From NCBI GenBank assembly GCA_947631945.1, contig CANRNI010000016.1, forward strand, positions 1 to 55,252: DNA of 55,252 bases, in the 5' to 3' direction. Within the stretch, counting starts at the first letter, position 1. The number at the start of each line of letters is the position of its first letter. The notes under the pieces are model-generated. The model saw nothing but the letters and a program-made list of their open reading frames with translations, searched no databases and was not told the origin of the DNA. Source of the stretch: an uncultured Clostridia bacterium. Lineage in GTDB: Bacteria > Bacillota > Clostridia > Oscillospirales > Acutalibacteraceae. Position numbers and translations under genes: made by a program. Shown here one piece after another: positions 7,358 through 15,690 of this stretch.

Positions 7358-9166
7358 ATGGCAGAAAAAAGATTTGCGGGCGAATATCCTGTTATAGGTA
7401 TACGTCCCATTATCGACGCGAGAAAAGGACCTCTTGATGTAAGAGGTTCGCTCGAAAAGCAGACTATGGGCATGGCTCAGGCCGCCGCCGAGCTTTTCAG
7501 AAACAATCTGAGATACTCAAACGGCGAGCCCGTAAAGGTCGTTATTTCGGACTGCACCATAGGCAGAGCGGGCGAAACAGCCGCCTGCGCCGCTCAGTTC
7601 AAAAAAGAGGGCGTGGACATCACACTCTCGGTAACTCCCTGCTGGTGCTACGGCAGCGAAACCATGGATATGGACCCGAATACGATAAAGGGCGTATGGG
7701 GATTTAACGGAACAGAAAGACCCGGCGCGGTCTACCTCGCTTCGGTTCTCGCAACTCACGCTCAGAAAGGGCTTCCGGCGTTCGGCATTTACGGTCATGA
7801 GGTTCAGAACGCGGACGAATCCGCATCTATCCCATGCGACGTAAAAGAAAAGCTTCTCCGATTCGGCAGAGCGGCGGTAGCCGTGGCTACGATGAGAGGC
7901 AAATCGTACCTCCAGATAGGCTCTATTTGTATGGGTATCGGCGGCTCTATTATCGACCCGGCGTTTATTGAAAGCTATCTCGGAATGAAAGTCGAATCGG
8001 TTGACGAGGTCGAAATAATCAGACGTATGTCCGAGGGCATCTATGATAAGGAAGAATACGAAAAGGCTCTCGCTTGGACAAAAGCCAACTGCAAAGAGGG
8101 CTGGGACAAGAACCCCGACTTTGTAAAGAAAACTCCCGAACAGAAAGAGGAATCATGGGAATTTGTCGTTAAAATGATGTGCATTATTAAGGACCTCATG
8201 AGCGGCAATAAAAATCTTCCTGCCGATAAATCGGAAGAAATGATAGGTCACAACGCTATTGCCGCAGGTTTCCAGGGACAGAGACAGTGGACGGATTTCT
8301 ATCCCAACTGCGATTTCGCGGAGGCGCTTCTCAATACGTCGTTTGACTGGAACGGCGCGAGAGAGCCGTATATTCTCGCCACTGAAAACGATGTTCTCAA
8401 CGGCATCGGAATGTTATTCTCAAAGCTCCTTACAAACAGAGCACAGATTTTCGCCGACGTCCGCACCAATTGGTCGGCGGACGCTGTTAAGAGAGCTACA
8501 GGCTATGAGATAACCGGCAAAGCGAAAGAAGCGGACGGTTTTATCCACCTTATAAACTCGGGCGCGGCGTGCCTTGACGCGAGCGGCGCGGCTAAGGACG
8601 AAAACGGAAACGCCGTTATGAAAGAATGGTGGAACGTTACCGAGGAGGATCAGAAGAATATCCTTGCGGCGACCGATTGGTGCGCGGCGGATAACGGCTA
8701 TTTCAGAGGCGGCGGATTTTCCTCTCACTTTATAACAAAGGCTGAAATGCCCGTAACTATGATTCGTCTTAACCTTGTAAAAGGACTCGGACCCACTCTC
8801 CAGATTGCCGAGGGCTGGACCGTAGAGCTTCCCGACGGCGTTACCGATACTCTTATGATGAGAACCGACCCGACATGGCCCTGCACATGGTTCACACCGA
8901 GATGCGACGGCAAAGAGGGCAGCCCGTTCAGAACGGCTTACGACGTTATGAACAACTGGGGCGCGAATCACGGCGCGATTTCATACGGTCATATCGGCGC
9001 CGACCTTATAACGCTCTGCTCTATGCTCAGAATCCCCGTAAGTCTCCATAACGTACCCGAAAAGGATATATTCCGTCCCGCGAGCTGGAACGCTTTCGGA
9101 ATGGATAAGGAGGGGCAGGATTACAGAGCCTGCGCGGCTTACGGTCCTCTTTATAAACAGTATTAA
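7358..9166 (+). CDS. fucI: L-fucose isomerase
   Basis: Converts L-fucose to L-fuculose in the cytosol using a divalent metal, normally Mn2+. The 602-residue length fits the family. Conserved segments include [20 protein letters not shown] at the start, the metal-ligand region ATENDVLNG (Glu343), FADVRTNWS (Asp367) and ANHGA (His538), corresponding to the Glu/Asp/His triad of E. coli FucI by my alignment by eye. AGGAG precedes the ATG. It follows the RhaB-like kinase on the same strand and together they cover the first two steps of fucose use; an L-fuculose-1-phosphate aldolase and transporter are not in the window. It is followed by a strong bidirectional terminator. Confidence 0.96.
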   Translation: MAEKRFAGEYPVIGIRPIIDARKGPLDVRGSLEKQTMGMAQAAAELFRNNLRYSNGEPVKVVISDCTIGRAGETAACAAQFKKEGVDITLSVTPCWCYGSETMDMDPNTIKGVWGFNGTERPGAVYLASVLATHAQKGLPAFGIYGHEVQNADESASIPCDVKEKLLRFGRAAVAVATMRGKSYLQIGSICMGIGGSIIDPAFIESYLGMKVESVDEVEIIRRMSEGIYDKEEYEKALAWTKANCKEGWDKNPDFVKKTPEQKEESWEFVVKMMCIIKDLMSGNKNLPADKSEEMIGHNAIAAGFQGQRQWTDFYPNCDFAEALLNTSFDWNGAREPYILATENDVLNGIGMLFSKLLTNRAQIFADVRTNWSADAVKRATGYEITGKAKEADGFIHLINSGAACLDASGAAKDENGNAVMKEWWNVTEEDQKNILAATDWCAADNGYFRGGGFSSHFITKAEMPVTMIRLNLVKGLGPTLQIAEGWTVELPDGVTDTLMMRTDPTWPCTWFTPRCDGKEGSPFRTAYDVMNNWGANHGAISYGHIGADLITLCSMLRIPVSLHNVPEKDIFRPASWNAFGMDKEGQDYRACAAYGPLYKQY

Positions 9167-9207
9167 TCAATATTTCTTAATTGAAATAATGTACTAAATA
9201 ATAAATT

Positions 9208-9257
9208 TAAAAAAGGGCTGTACCGCACACCTAAAATGTGTCGGTACAGCCCTTTTT
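9208..9257. terminator. Bidirectional terminator between fucI and the GH5 gene
   Basis: The 15-base arm AAAGGGCTGTACCG with its complement CGGTACAGCCCTTT encloses a second small stem (CACAC...GTGTG). A-runs on the left and T-runs on the right allow it to act on both converging transcripts. Confidence 0.9.
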
Positions 9258-9278
9258 GATAAACCGCCATTCGAGCTG

Positions 9279-10751
9279 TTATTTTGAAATATTTCTTGAA
9301 GTTGTAAAGGTGTGTATCAATGAATGAATATATCTCATAAGCTCACCTATAATGGGAAGAGATTCAAGTTTAGCGTAGATGCCGCAGAAGAAACAGGTGG
9401 TCTTATAATCATAACCGCTGTTTTTCATCTTTGACGCTTTGAAATTATCAATATCCTCCTGTGTATTGAACGGAGCGTTTTCAAGCTCGGCATAGGGCAG
9501 ATATTTTTTTGCAACCTGATAGAGCGACGCTTCTCTGAAATTGCCGCTGTTTGTTCTTATGCCTTCGCCCCATTTTTCTGCGATTTCCTCGTAGCTGTCG
9601 TTTGCCGCATCCACAATAAGCTCATCCGAAAAGCTGCCGTATATGAACCAGTCCGCCCATGCAGCCCAACTGTTGTAGCCCTTGTATGTCCAGAGCGTCC
9701 AGCTTATGTTGTTGCGGTCGTACGCTTTTATCGCGAAATCAAGATTTACTTTATCTCCCTTAGGATGGAACTCTCCGGCCAACTGCGGAACGTTATAACC
9801 GCAGGCCCAGCCCGATGCGATTCTTGTTGTATAATCCGATTCGTTTTTATCATACTGATGATACTGATAGATAACGCCCGTCCAGCCGTAATCGTCGGGA
9901 TTCGGGAGCTTATCAACGCTCCATGTGCCTATCATGGATATAAGTCTGTCAGGATCCTTTGCTCTGATTTTATCATAAGCGAGGTCATAGTATTCCCATA
10001 TATAGGAATAAATCCTGTTTATCATAGGCACGTCGCACATAGGCTCGTTCAGCAAATCAAACATCGCGACAGCGGGATCTCCGGCAAAACGCTCGGCGAT
10101 AACCTCCCAAAGCTCGGCGGCCTGTTCGCGATACCACCGACCTTTCTCGTCACGGTCAAAGAAATGATACGTGCCGGAAAGACCCGCATGGTCGGCATAA
10201 CCCTGAACGCCGTTAGCGGCGTGTAAATCAAGAATAGCGTAAACGCCGTACTTGCGGCACATCTCTACTGCCCATTCAAGCCTTGATAAATCAATCTCGC
10301 CGTTTTCATCGAGAATCCACGTTCCGTTTTCGTCCGACTGGAAGTTCCTGTACCAGAAAGGAATCCTTACGCAGTTAAAGCCCATATCGGCAATATTTTT
10401 GAAATCTGTTTCTGTTATCCAGTTATCATAATATATATCGAAAAGCTCATAGGCTTTTTCCGCTCCGAAACGCTCTGTCAAAATCCTGAAAGTGTCTAAA
10501 TTTCCCTTAGAGGTGTTGACGGGAGTGAACCAATCCTCCTGAATAAGCCAGCCGCCGAGGTTTATTCCTCGGAGAAAGACCTCTTCGCCTTTCTTATTGT
10601 ATATTTTTTCGCCTTTTGTATAAAGAGCGTCCTCGTCGGTGATTGTAACGTTGCCTGTGTTTTCCTCCGCGAACGCAACAAACGAAAAGCTTGCTGTAAA
10701 AACGGTCAGCGTTAAAAGGATTGAAATTAACGCGCGGATATTCTTTTTCAT
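9279..10751 (-). CDS. Secreted GH5 endoglucanase
   Basis: Glycoside hydrolase family 5 enzyme of 490 residues with a clear signal peptide ending at VAFAEE. A TIM-barrel core follows: FLRGINLGGWL, MGFNCVRIPFWYR, the acid/base glutamate in LLNEPM (about residue 234) and the nucleophile glutamate in QLAGEFHPKG (about residue 327). It should cut beta-1,4-glucan or a related beta-glucan outside the cell. I see no carbohydrate-binding module, dockerin or sortase signal; the C-terminus (from about 455) is a hydrophobic stretch GIYAKLESLPIIGELMRYIH of unknown role. The TAGACA-17-TATAAT promoter lies upstream. Exact substrate (cellulose, lichenan, xyloglucan) is open. Confidence 0.9.
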   Translation of the reverse strand: MKKNIRALISILLTLTVFTASFSFVAFAEENTGNVTITDEDALYTKGEKIYNKKGEEVFLRGINLGGWLIQEDWFTPVNTSKGNLDTFRILTERFGAEKAYELFDIYYDNWITETDFKNIADMGFNCVRIPFWYRNFQSDENGTWILDENGEIDLSRLEWAVEMCRKYGVYAILDLHAANGVQGYADHAGLSGTYHFFDRDEKGRWYREQAAELWEVIAERFAGDPAVAMFDLLNEPMCDVPMINRIYSYIWEYYDLAYDKIRAKDPDRLISMIGTWSVDKLPNPDDYGWTGVIYQYHQYDKNESDYTTRIASGWACGYNVPQLAGEFHPKGDKVNLDFAIKAYDRNNISWTLWTYKGYNSWAAWADWFIYGSFSDELIVDAANDSYEEIAEKWGEGIRTNSGNFREASLYQVAKKYLPYAELENAPFNTQEDIDNFKASKMKNSGYDYKTTCFFCGIYAKLESLPIIGELMRYIHSLIHTFTTSRNISK

Positions 10752-10865
10752 TCCGACATCTCCTTTTTTTGTTTAGCCGAGTAAAGCAAAAAGCTGTATT
10801 CTTATTCAAAGTGCAAGGCTTTTTCATAAATGCCGGCGCGTGTCGGCATTTGTTCGGCAGATATT

Positions 10866-10894
10866 ATTATACAATAAATCTTCGGAAATGTCTA
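10866..10894 (-). promoter_or_regulatory. Promoter of the GH5 gene
   Basis: On the minus strand TAGACA (889-894 in the 10.8-kb block, i.e. 10889-10894) and TATAAT (10866-10871) are 17 bases apart. A hairpin (AATGCCG...CGGCATT, about 10832-10854) and a GC-poor AAAAAGC...GCTTTTT pairing (about 10791-10826) follow in the leader of roughly 110 bases. Confidence 0.75.
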
Positions 10895-10910
10895 CAATTT
10901 CAGGTAATTT

Positions 10911-11609
10911 TCAGGAGTATTTTTTATCATGTATTTTTCTTGCGATATAAACGGCGGGAGTATCCAAAAGGCTCGTAAAAATGAATATAACATAGCTTGA
11001 AAGGAATATTGACATAATCGTTTTCGCGTCGTAAGTCCCGATAAAAGCGAAAAGCGTAAAAAGAAGCGTGTTCACTATTTGGCTTATAAGCGTCGAACCG
11101 TTGTTTCTGAGCCAAAGGTATTTTCTTTTGCTTCCGAAGCGTTTTTCGGTAAACGCCCACCATTTATGGTACAGCCAGACGTCGAATAACTGGCTTATAG
11201 CGTAAACCGCGAGCGAGGATATTATCATTCTCGGAGTGTTTGAAAAAATCGTAAGCATTGAATCGTGTACAAAATCGTTTTCATTCGGTATGTACAAAAG
11301 CCAGCTTTGCGTAAGCAGCAAAAAGAAAACCGAAGAAAAAACGCCTATCCAAACAGCTTTATTCGCTTCCTTTTTGCCCTCGCACTCGGATAGAATATCC
11401 GTAATAAGAAACGTAGCCGCGAAAAGAACGTTGCCGAGCGTCTGCTCCATTCCGAATGCCGTTATCATTATCAAGACTTCTATATTCGCGAGAATAGTTA
11501 CAACCGCCGAGATACAGAAAAGTCCCGTTTTTCCGAAAAGTTTATATGAAAGAATTACCGCTCCGAATATAAATACGACGGAACCCGCAAGAAATAATTC
11601 ATTAAGCAT
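10911..11609 (-). CDS. yhhQ: Queuosine precursor transporter (YhhQ/VUT family)
   Basis: A 232-residue integral membrane protein with about six hydrophobic segments, of the VUT/DUF165 family whose characterised members import preQ0, preQ1 or queuine for queuosine tRNA modification. Family-typical features are FLITDILSE near residue 90 and the C-terminal SLLDTPAVYIARK. GGAGG precedes the ATG, which begins 2 bases after the stop of the radical SAM gene, so the two are translated as a pair. The candidate preQ1 riboswitch at 12396-12452 would control both. Transport of a queuosine precursor is known for the family; which one is imported here is inference. Confidence 0.92.
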   Translation of the reverse strand: MLNELFLAGSVVFIFGAVILSYKLFGKTGLFCISAVVTILANIEVLIMITAFGMEQTLGNVLFAATFLITDILSECEGKKEANKAVWIGVFSSVFFLLLTQSWLLYIPNENDFVHDSMLTIFSNTPRMIISSLAVYAISQLFDVWLYHKWWAFTEKRFGSKRKYLWLRNNGSTLISQIVNTLLFTLFAFIGTYDAKTIMSIFLSSYVIFIFTSLLDTPAVYIARKIHDKKYS

Positions 11610-11611
11610 AA

Positions 11612-12307
11612 TTAACCTCCAACTCCGAAATCGGTATTTTTTATGAGTATATCAACCCTTTTGTCATCTCTGTAAATCGGATATATCAGATTCATAAATT
11701 CCGAAATTACATTTTCGTCGGGCTTGATTTTTGATGAATTTTCGCACATTATATTTACGCATATACGCTCAAAATATTTTAGTCCCAATTCCATATCGCG
11801 TTTCATTGTATCCGCATTTTGTCCCGTTATTCCGAAAAGAAAATCAGCTTCGTCAAAGCTTTCTGAAATTTTTTCGGGACTTCGTTCGTTTATGCCTTTT
11901 TTCAGGATTTTTTCCCTGAAGCCGTAATCAAACGTTTCAAGCCCCAATTTCAGCTTTAAATCAAAATCGCCGAAATCTTTTCGCAATCTCTCTATTCGGT
12001 TTTTATACAGGAAATGGCTTTCAAAATGAATCGTGCTTATGCCCTTGCTTCCGCAAACGGATTTAATAAGGGATAAAGTATTCTTATCCAGTTCAAATAC
12101 CGAGCCGCTGTTTATGACCTCAAGATTTTTGTAAATTCCGCGAACCTTTTTAAGAACCTGTCTGTTTAAGTTAAAGTTTTCCTCCTCATTATCGCATTTA
12201 TCATAATAATAATCACAGAACGCGCATTTTTTATAAATGCACCCCGTACCGCGCAGCAATACTATTTCACGCGGATTTTTTTCTTTAATTATATTGTATC
12301 TTTCCAT
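11612..12307 (-). CDS. Radical SAM protein, possible queuosine lyase (QueL-like)
   Basis: A 231-residue protein with an iron-sulfur motif GCIYKKCAFC near residue 27, spaced CX4CX2C rather than the usual CX3CX2C. The rest fits a small partial TIM barrel: EVINSGSVFELD, ISTIHFESHF, LKLGLETFD and DFLFGITGQ. A radical SAM enzyme (QueL) that releases queuine from queuosine is known in Clostridioides difficile salvage, next to transport genes. The tight pairing here with YhhQ and a preQ1-like leader makes a salvage role plausible. I have no alignment to QueL, so the family assignment is by context. I use the ATG at 12307; an upstream in-frame codon at 12346 would run through the terminator hairpin. 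Confidence 0.65.
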   Translation of the reverse strand: MERYNIIKEKNPREIVLLRGTGCIYKKCAFCDYYYDKCDNEEENFNLNRQVLKKVRGIYKNLEVINSGSVFELDKNTLSLIKSVCGSKGISTIHFESHFLYKNRIERLRKDFGDFDLKLKLGLETFDYGFREKILKKGINERSPEKISESFDEADFLFGITGQNADTMKRDMELGLKYFERICVNIMCENSSKIKPDENVISEFMNLIYPIYRDDKRVDILIKNTDFGVGG

Positions 12308-12312
12308 AAAAC

Positions 12313-12338
12313 AAAAAGCGCGCCCTAAGGACGCGCCG
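12313..12338 (-). terminator. Attenuator terminator just before the radical SAM gene
   Basis: On the minus strand GCGCGTCC-TTA-GGGCGCGC (one G-T pair) is followed by TTTTTG and, within a few bases, the ATG. A terminator placed inside a leader, directly upstream of a start codon, is typical of riboswitch attenuation. Its left arm and loop contain CCTTAG, complementary to CTAAGG at the 3' end of the upstream aptamer candidate. Confidence 0.7.
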
Positions 12339-12395
12339 AGGCACAATAATCATGATACGCAAAATCATGACAATGAACAGTATTATGCCTTTTTT

Positions 12396-12452
12396 CTCCC
12401 TTAGTTTTGATTCAACGGCTGTCGCCGTTCAGGCAGGATGGTTACGAACTGC
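12396..12452 (-). promoter_or_regulatory. Candidate preQ1-I-type riboswitch aptamer
   Basis: On the minus strand a short stem GCAG...CTGC encloses a loop TTCGTAACCATC. Then comes a small extra hairpin (AACGGC-GACA-GCCGTT) and the A-rich tail AAAACTAAGGGAG. Short stem, C-rich loop and an AAAACTAAGG tail are the marks of preQ1-I riboswitches, and the operon downstream is a queuosine-precursor transporter. Against it: the inserted hairpin is unusual and I cannot fully draw the loop-tail pseudoknot by eye. A -10 box TATAAT lies at 12459-12464, so the transcript would start only a few bases before the aptamer. Confidence 0.55.
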
Positions 12453-12458
12453 ACTGAT

Positions 12459-12464
12459 ATTATA
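12459..12464 (-). promoter_or_regulatory. -10 box of the queuosine-salvage operon
   Basis: A perfect TATAAT on the minus strand directly before the aptamer candidate. The -35 region is only AT-rich, with no TTGACA-like hexamer at 17 bases. Confidence 0.5.
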
Positions 12465-12492
12465 TTTTTTAATTGTTATTATTTTGTTATTA

Positions 12493-13872
12493 TTAAAACT
12501 CGATTTTTTCGGATATATAAGCTTCAATTTCATCAATCGGAAGTCTTATCTGCTCCATTGTGTCCCTGTCGCGGACGGTTACACAGCCGTCTGTTTCGCT
12601 GTCAAAATCATATGTGATGCAAAACGGAGTTCCGATTTCGTCCTCTCGGCGGTACCTCTTGCCGATGGAGCCTGTTTCGTCATAATCCGTCATAAATTTT
12701 TTGCTCAATTTATTATAAACGTCAAGCGCTTTTTCGGAAAGCTTTTTTGAAAGCGGAAGAACGGCCGCCTTATACGGCGCGATTGCCGGACTTAAATGAA
12801 GCACCGTTCTCACGTCGTTTTTCGCTTCGTCTATGACTTCCTCATCATATGCTTCACAGAGAAGGGCGAGCACCGTCCTGTCAAGTCCGTACGTCGATTC
12901 TATAATAAACGGGATAAATTTCTCGTTCGTTTCGGGGTCGAGATATTCCATCTTCTGACCGCTGTATTCCTGGTGTCTTGTCAAATCGAAATTAGTCCTG
13001 TTGTGCGTGCCGTTAATCTCGCCCCAGCCGAACGGGAACAAAAATTCTATATCGCACGCGGCTTTCGCGTAATGAGCGAGCTTTTCATGGTCATGATATC
13101 TCAGGTGTTCTTCGGGTATTCCGAGATTCTTGTAATATTTCATGCCGTATTCCTTAAAATAATCGTAAAGCTCGGAATCCGTGCCTTCCTTACAGAAAGT
13201 TTGGAACTCCATCTGCTCAAATTCAATTGTTCTGAACGTAAAATTACCGGGAGTAATTTCGTTTCTGAAAGCCTTGCCTATCTGACCTATGCTGAACGGG
13301 AGCTTTGCTCTCATGGTGCGCTGAACGTTAAGAAAATTAACGTATTCGCCCTGCGCGTTTTCCGGACGCAGATAAATAACGCTTTTGCTGTTGTTTGTAA
13401 CGCCTCTGAACGTTTGGAACATCAGATTAAATTCTCTTATATCCGTAAAGTTATGCTTTCCGCAGTTTGGACACGGTATATGATGCTCTTTGATATATTG
13501 GAACATTTCCTCTTTCGTCATGCCGTCGGCGTGAGCGTTCGGGTCGAAATCGTCTATAAGGTTATCGGCCCTGTGGCGCATTTTGCACTCCTTGCAGTCA
13601 AGAAGCGGGTCGGAAAACGACGCGACGTGGCCGCTCGCCTCCCATACTCTCGGATGCATAAGGATATCGGCGTCAACCTCGTAGCTGTTCTTTCTCTCCT
13701 GAATAAAACGCTTTCTCCACGTATCCTTTACGTTATTCTTGAGCCTTGCCCCGAGAGGGCCGTAATCCCAAGTATTCGCGAGTCCGCCGTAAATATCGCT
13801 GCCTGCGAATATAAAGCCCCTGCCCTTGCACAGAGCTACAATTTTATCCATTGTTTTTTCGGTATTATCCAT
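12493..13872 (-). CDS. glyS: Glycyl-tRNA synthetase, alpha2 type
   Basis: Class II aminoacyl-tRNA synthetase that charges tRNA-Gly, of the single-chain homodimeric type found in many Firmicutes, archaea and eukaryotes. It has 459 residues. Motifs: GFIFAGSDIYGGLANTWDYG at the start, a zinc-type CKECKMRH and CPNCGKHNF pair, motif 2 region AFRNEITPGNFTFRTIEFEQ, motif 3 region ESTYGLDRTVLALL and the anticodon-binding C-terminus from SPAIAPYKAAVLPLS. The ATG at 13872 has GGAGG eight bases upstream; a TTG at 13887 is less likely. TTGACA-17-TAAAAT lies upstream and I see no T-box leader in the roughly 50-base leader. Confidence 0.96.
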   Translation of the reverse strand: MDNTEKTMDKIVALCKGRGFIFAGSDIYGGLANTWDYGPLGARLKNNVKDTWRKRFIQERKNSYEVDADILMHPRVWEASGHVASFSDPLLDCKECKMRHRADNLIDDFDPNAHADGMTKEEMFQYIKEHHIPCPNCGKHNFTDIREFNLMFQTFRGVTNNSKSVIYLRPENAQGEYVNFLNVQRTMRAKLPFSIGQIGKAFRNEITPGNFTFRTIEFEQMEFQTFCKEGTDSELYDYFKEYGMKYYKNLGIPEEHLRYHDHEKLAHYAKAACDIEFLFPFGWGEINGTHNRTNFDLTRHQEYSGQKMEYLDPETNEKFIPFIIESTYGLDRTVLALLCEAYDEEVIDEAKNDVRTVLHLSPAIAPYKAAVLPLSKKLSEKALDVYNKLSKKFMTDYDETGSIGKRYRREDEIGTPFCITYDFDSETDGCVTVRDRDTMEQIRLPIDEIEAYISEKIEF

Positions 13873-13924
13873 ATCGACCGCCTCCAACGCGGAAAACTGT
13901 TATTATTATAAAACTTCGGTTGAT

Positions 13925-13953
13925 ATTTTAAGGCATTGCAAAAAAAATGTCAA
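13925..13953 (-). promoter_or_regulatory. Promoter of glyS
   Basis: On the minus strand TTGACA (13948-13953) and TAAAAT (13925-13930) are 17 bases apart. The malQ stop codon lies just behind it, so glyS has its own promoter although malQ is read in the same direction. Confidence 0.7.
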
Positions 13954-13974
13954 GCGGTTAAGCGTTTTTTATGG

Positions 13975-15480
13975 TTAGGAACGTTTGAAAACCGAGTTTA
14001 TTTTTTTGAAATACTCTTTATCGACAGAATCAATAGTTTCTTTTGTAGTTCTGAAACGCCAGTTTTTTTCCGGAACTCCGGGAATATTCATTCTCGCGTC
14101 CGAGCCGAAGCCGCACATATCCTGAAACGCTATCATAGCCGTATCGGAAGCGGAACGCCATACACATTCGATGATTTTTCGGCAGCTTTTGGAGCGATAG
14201 CCGCCGTCTCCCCAGTTTTCGCCGTCAAAACCGGCGTAATCGAGAGCGAATTTTCTCTCGCGTTCGCCGGCCTCCCAGAGCCAGCCGAGAATAGTGTTAT
14301 TGTCGTGCGTTCCGACATAGCTTACGGAATTTTTGTCGGCATTGTGCGGAAGATGCGTCGAATCCGAATCGGGGTCAAAGCCGAACTGCACGACTTTCAT
14401 TCCCGGGAATCCTGTATCTTTAAGCAGCTTCACAACATCGCTGCCGAAAACTCCCAAATCCTCCGCTATAATGGGAGCGTCCGGCAGAAGCTCAAACACT
14501 TTGCCAAACAGCTTCATTCCCGGCCCTTTTTTCCATTCGCCCGTTTTCGCGGTCTTTGAATCGGCGGGAATTTCCCAGTAACTCGCGAACGCTCTGAAAT
14601 GGTCAATTCTAACGACGTCATATGTTCCGAGCGCGTTTTTAATTCTCGAAAGCCACCATTTATAGCCGTTTTTATCCATTTCTTCCCAATTGTATATGGG
14701 ATTGCCCCATAATTGACCGTCCTCGCTGAAATAATCGGGCGGAACTCCCGCGACCTTTTCGGGCTTTAACTTCTTTTCGTCAATAAGAAATTCATTGAGA
14801 TTTGCCCATACGTCGGCGCTGTCCATGGCGACATATATCGGCATATCGCCTATTATTTTGACGCCCTTGCCGTTCGCGTAGCTTTTAATTTTTTGCCACT
14901 GCATAAAAAATATATATTGACAGAATTTCCAGAACGCGGAACGCTCCTCATAATCGTGCTTATGATTCTGTATAAAGAGGTTATAATGAGCAAATTCCTT
15001 GTTCCATTCCCACCACGGCTTAAAACCGTTGGCCTCTTTTACAGCCATAAAATATGAAAAATCGGTAAGCCACGGATTTTCGCTTTCAAATTCTTTTATT
15101 TTACGCGCAGTTTCCGAATCTATTCTGCCGAAAGCCGTTTTAAGAAGCGCAAGACGGCTTTTGTTCGCAAAATCGTAATCGGCCGTATATGGCGAGCCGT
15201 TATATATATTGCTTTTTATTTCCTCCGCGGTACACAGTCCCATGTCGTAAAGACCTTTGGGGTCGATAAAGAGTATATTCCCGGCAAACGCCGAAGCAGA
15301 GCAGTACGGTGAATTTGCGTGGTCTATGGGATTAAATGGCAGAACCTGCCAGTAAGAAAATTTCATATCGGCAAGAAAATCAGCGAAACGCATACAGTTT
15401 TCGTCAAAAACTCCTATTCCGTAATCGGAGGGAACAGAGCTGATATGCATTATAACGCCGGCGGAACGCCGTTTTAACAT
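13975..15480 (-). CDS. malQ: 4-alpha-glucanotransferase (amylomaltase, GH77)
   Basis: Transfers alpha-1,4-glucan segments between maltodextrins in the cytosol, part of starch or glycogen use. The 501-residue length is normal. Conserved GH77 segments: SPYCSASAFAGNILFIDP, GDMPIYVAMDSADVW, the nucleophile region DVVRIDHFRAF, APIIAEDLGVF with the acid/base glutamate, and the closing VGTHDNNTILGW with the third acidic residue. GAGGTGATT precedes the ATG. It is read towards glyS. No other maltodextrin gene is close, so it is probably a stand-alone housekeeping enzyme here. Confidence 0.97.
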   Translation of the reverse strand: MLKRRSAGVIMHISSVPSDYGIGVFDENCMRFADFLADMKFSYWQVLPFNPIDHANSPYCSASAFAGNILFIDPKGLYDMGLCTAEEIKSNIYNGSPYTADYDFANKSRLALLKTAFGRIDSETARKIKEFESENPWLTDFSYFMAVKEANGFKPWWEWNKEFAHYNLFIQNHKHDYEERSAFWKFCQYIFFMQWQKIKSYANGKGVKIIGDMPIYVAMDSADVWANLNEFLIDEKKLKPEKVAGVPPDYFSEDGQLWGNPIYNWEEMDKNGYKWWLSRIKNALGTYDVVRIDHFRAFASYWEIPADSKTAKTGEWKKGPGMKLFGKVFELLPDAPIIAEDLGVFGSDVVKLLKDTGFPGMKVVQFGFDPDSDSTHLPHNADKNSVSYVGTHDNNTILGWLWEAGERERKFALDYAGFDGENWGDGGYRSKSCRKIIECVWRSASDTAMIAFQDMCGFGSDARMNIPGVPEKNWRFRTTKETIDSVDKEYFKKINSVFKRS

Positions 15481-15614
15481 AGAATCACCTCAAAAGCGGT
15501 ATTATAATAAAAGTATTATATCACGGGGCTTATGAAAATACAATATTTTAATCGCGTTTTAATCGCGTTTATCGCGCCGCAGCGGATATATTTTCTATAA
15601 TTTTGTCGAAGCAC

Positions 15615-15643
15615 TTGAAAAAATCAGCGCGATAAATTATTAT
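15615..15643 (+). promoter_or_regulatory. Promoter of the sigma-like/GLUG gene
   Basis: TTGAAA (15615-15620), 17 bases, TATTAT (15638-15643). A tiny frame ATG-ATA-GGG-TGA at 15672-15683, with its own GAGGAAG, overlaps the AGGGTGA that would serve as ribosome site for the gene at 15691. Confidence 0.65.
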
Positions 15644-15690
15644 ATAACTAATAATTACTGAGGAAGTAAAAATGATAGGGTGACGAGAAA

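Noticed and set aside
12352-12750. Open frame on the plus strand across the riboswitch and the end of glyS
   Set aside because: It runs antisense to both, lacks a ribosome site and the encoded protein has no familiar features.
13873-13974. T-box leader for glyS
   Set aside because: The leader is about 50 bases after the promoter, with no T-box sequence or terminator/antiterminator pair.
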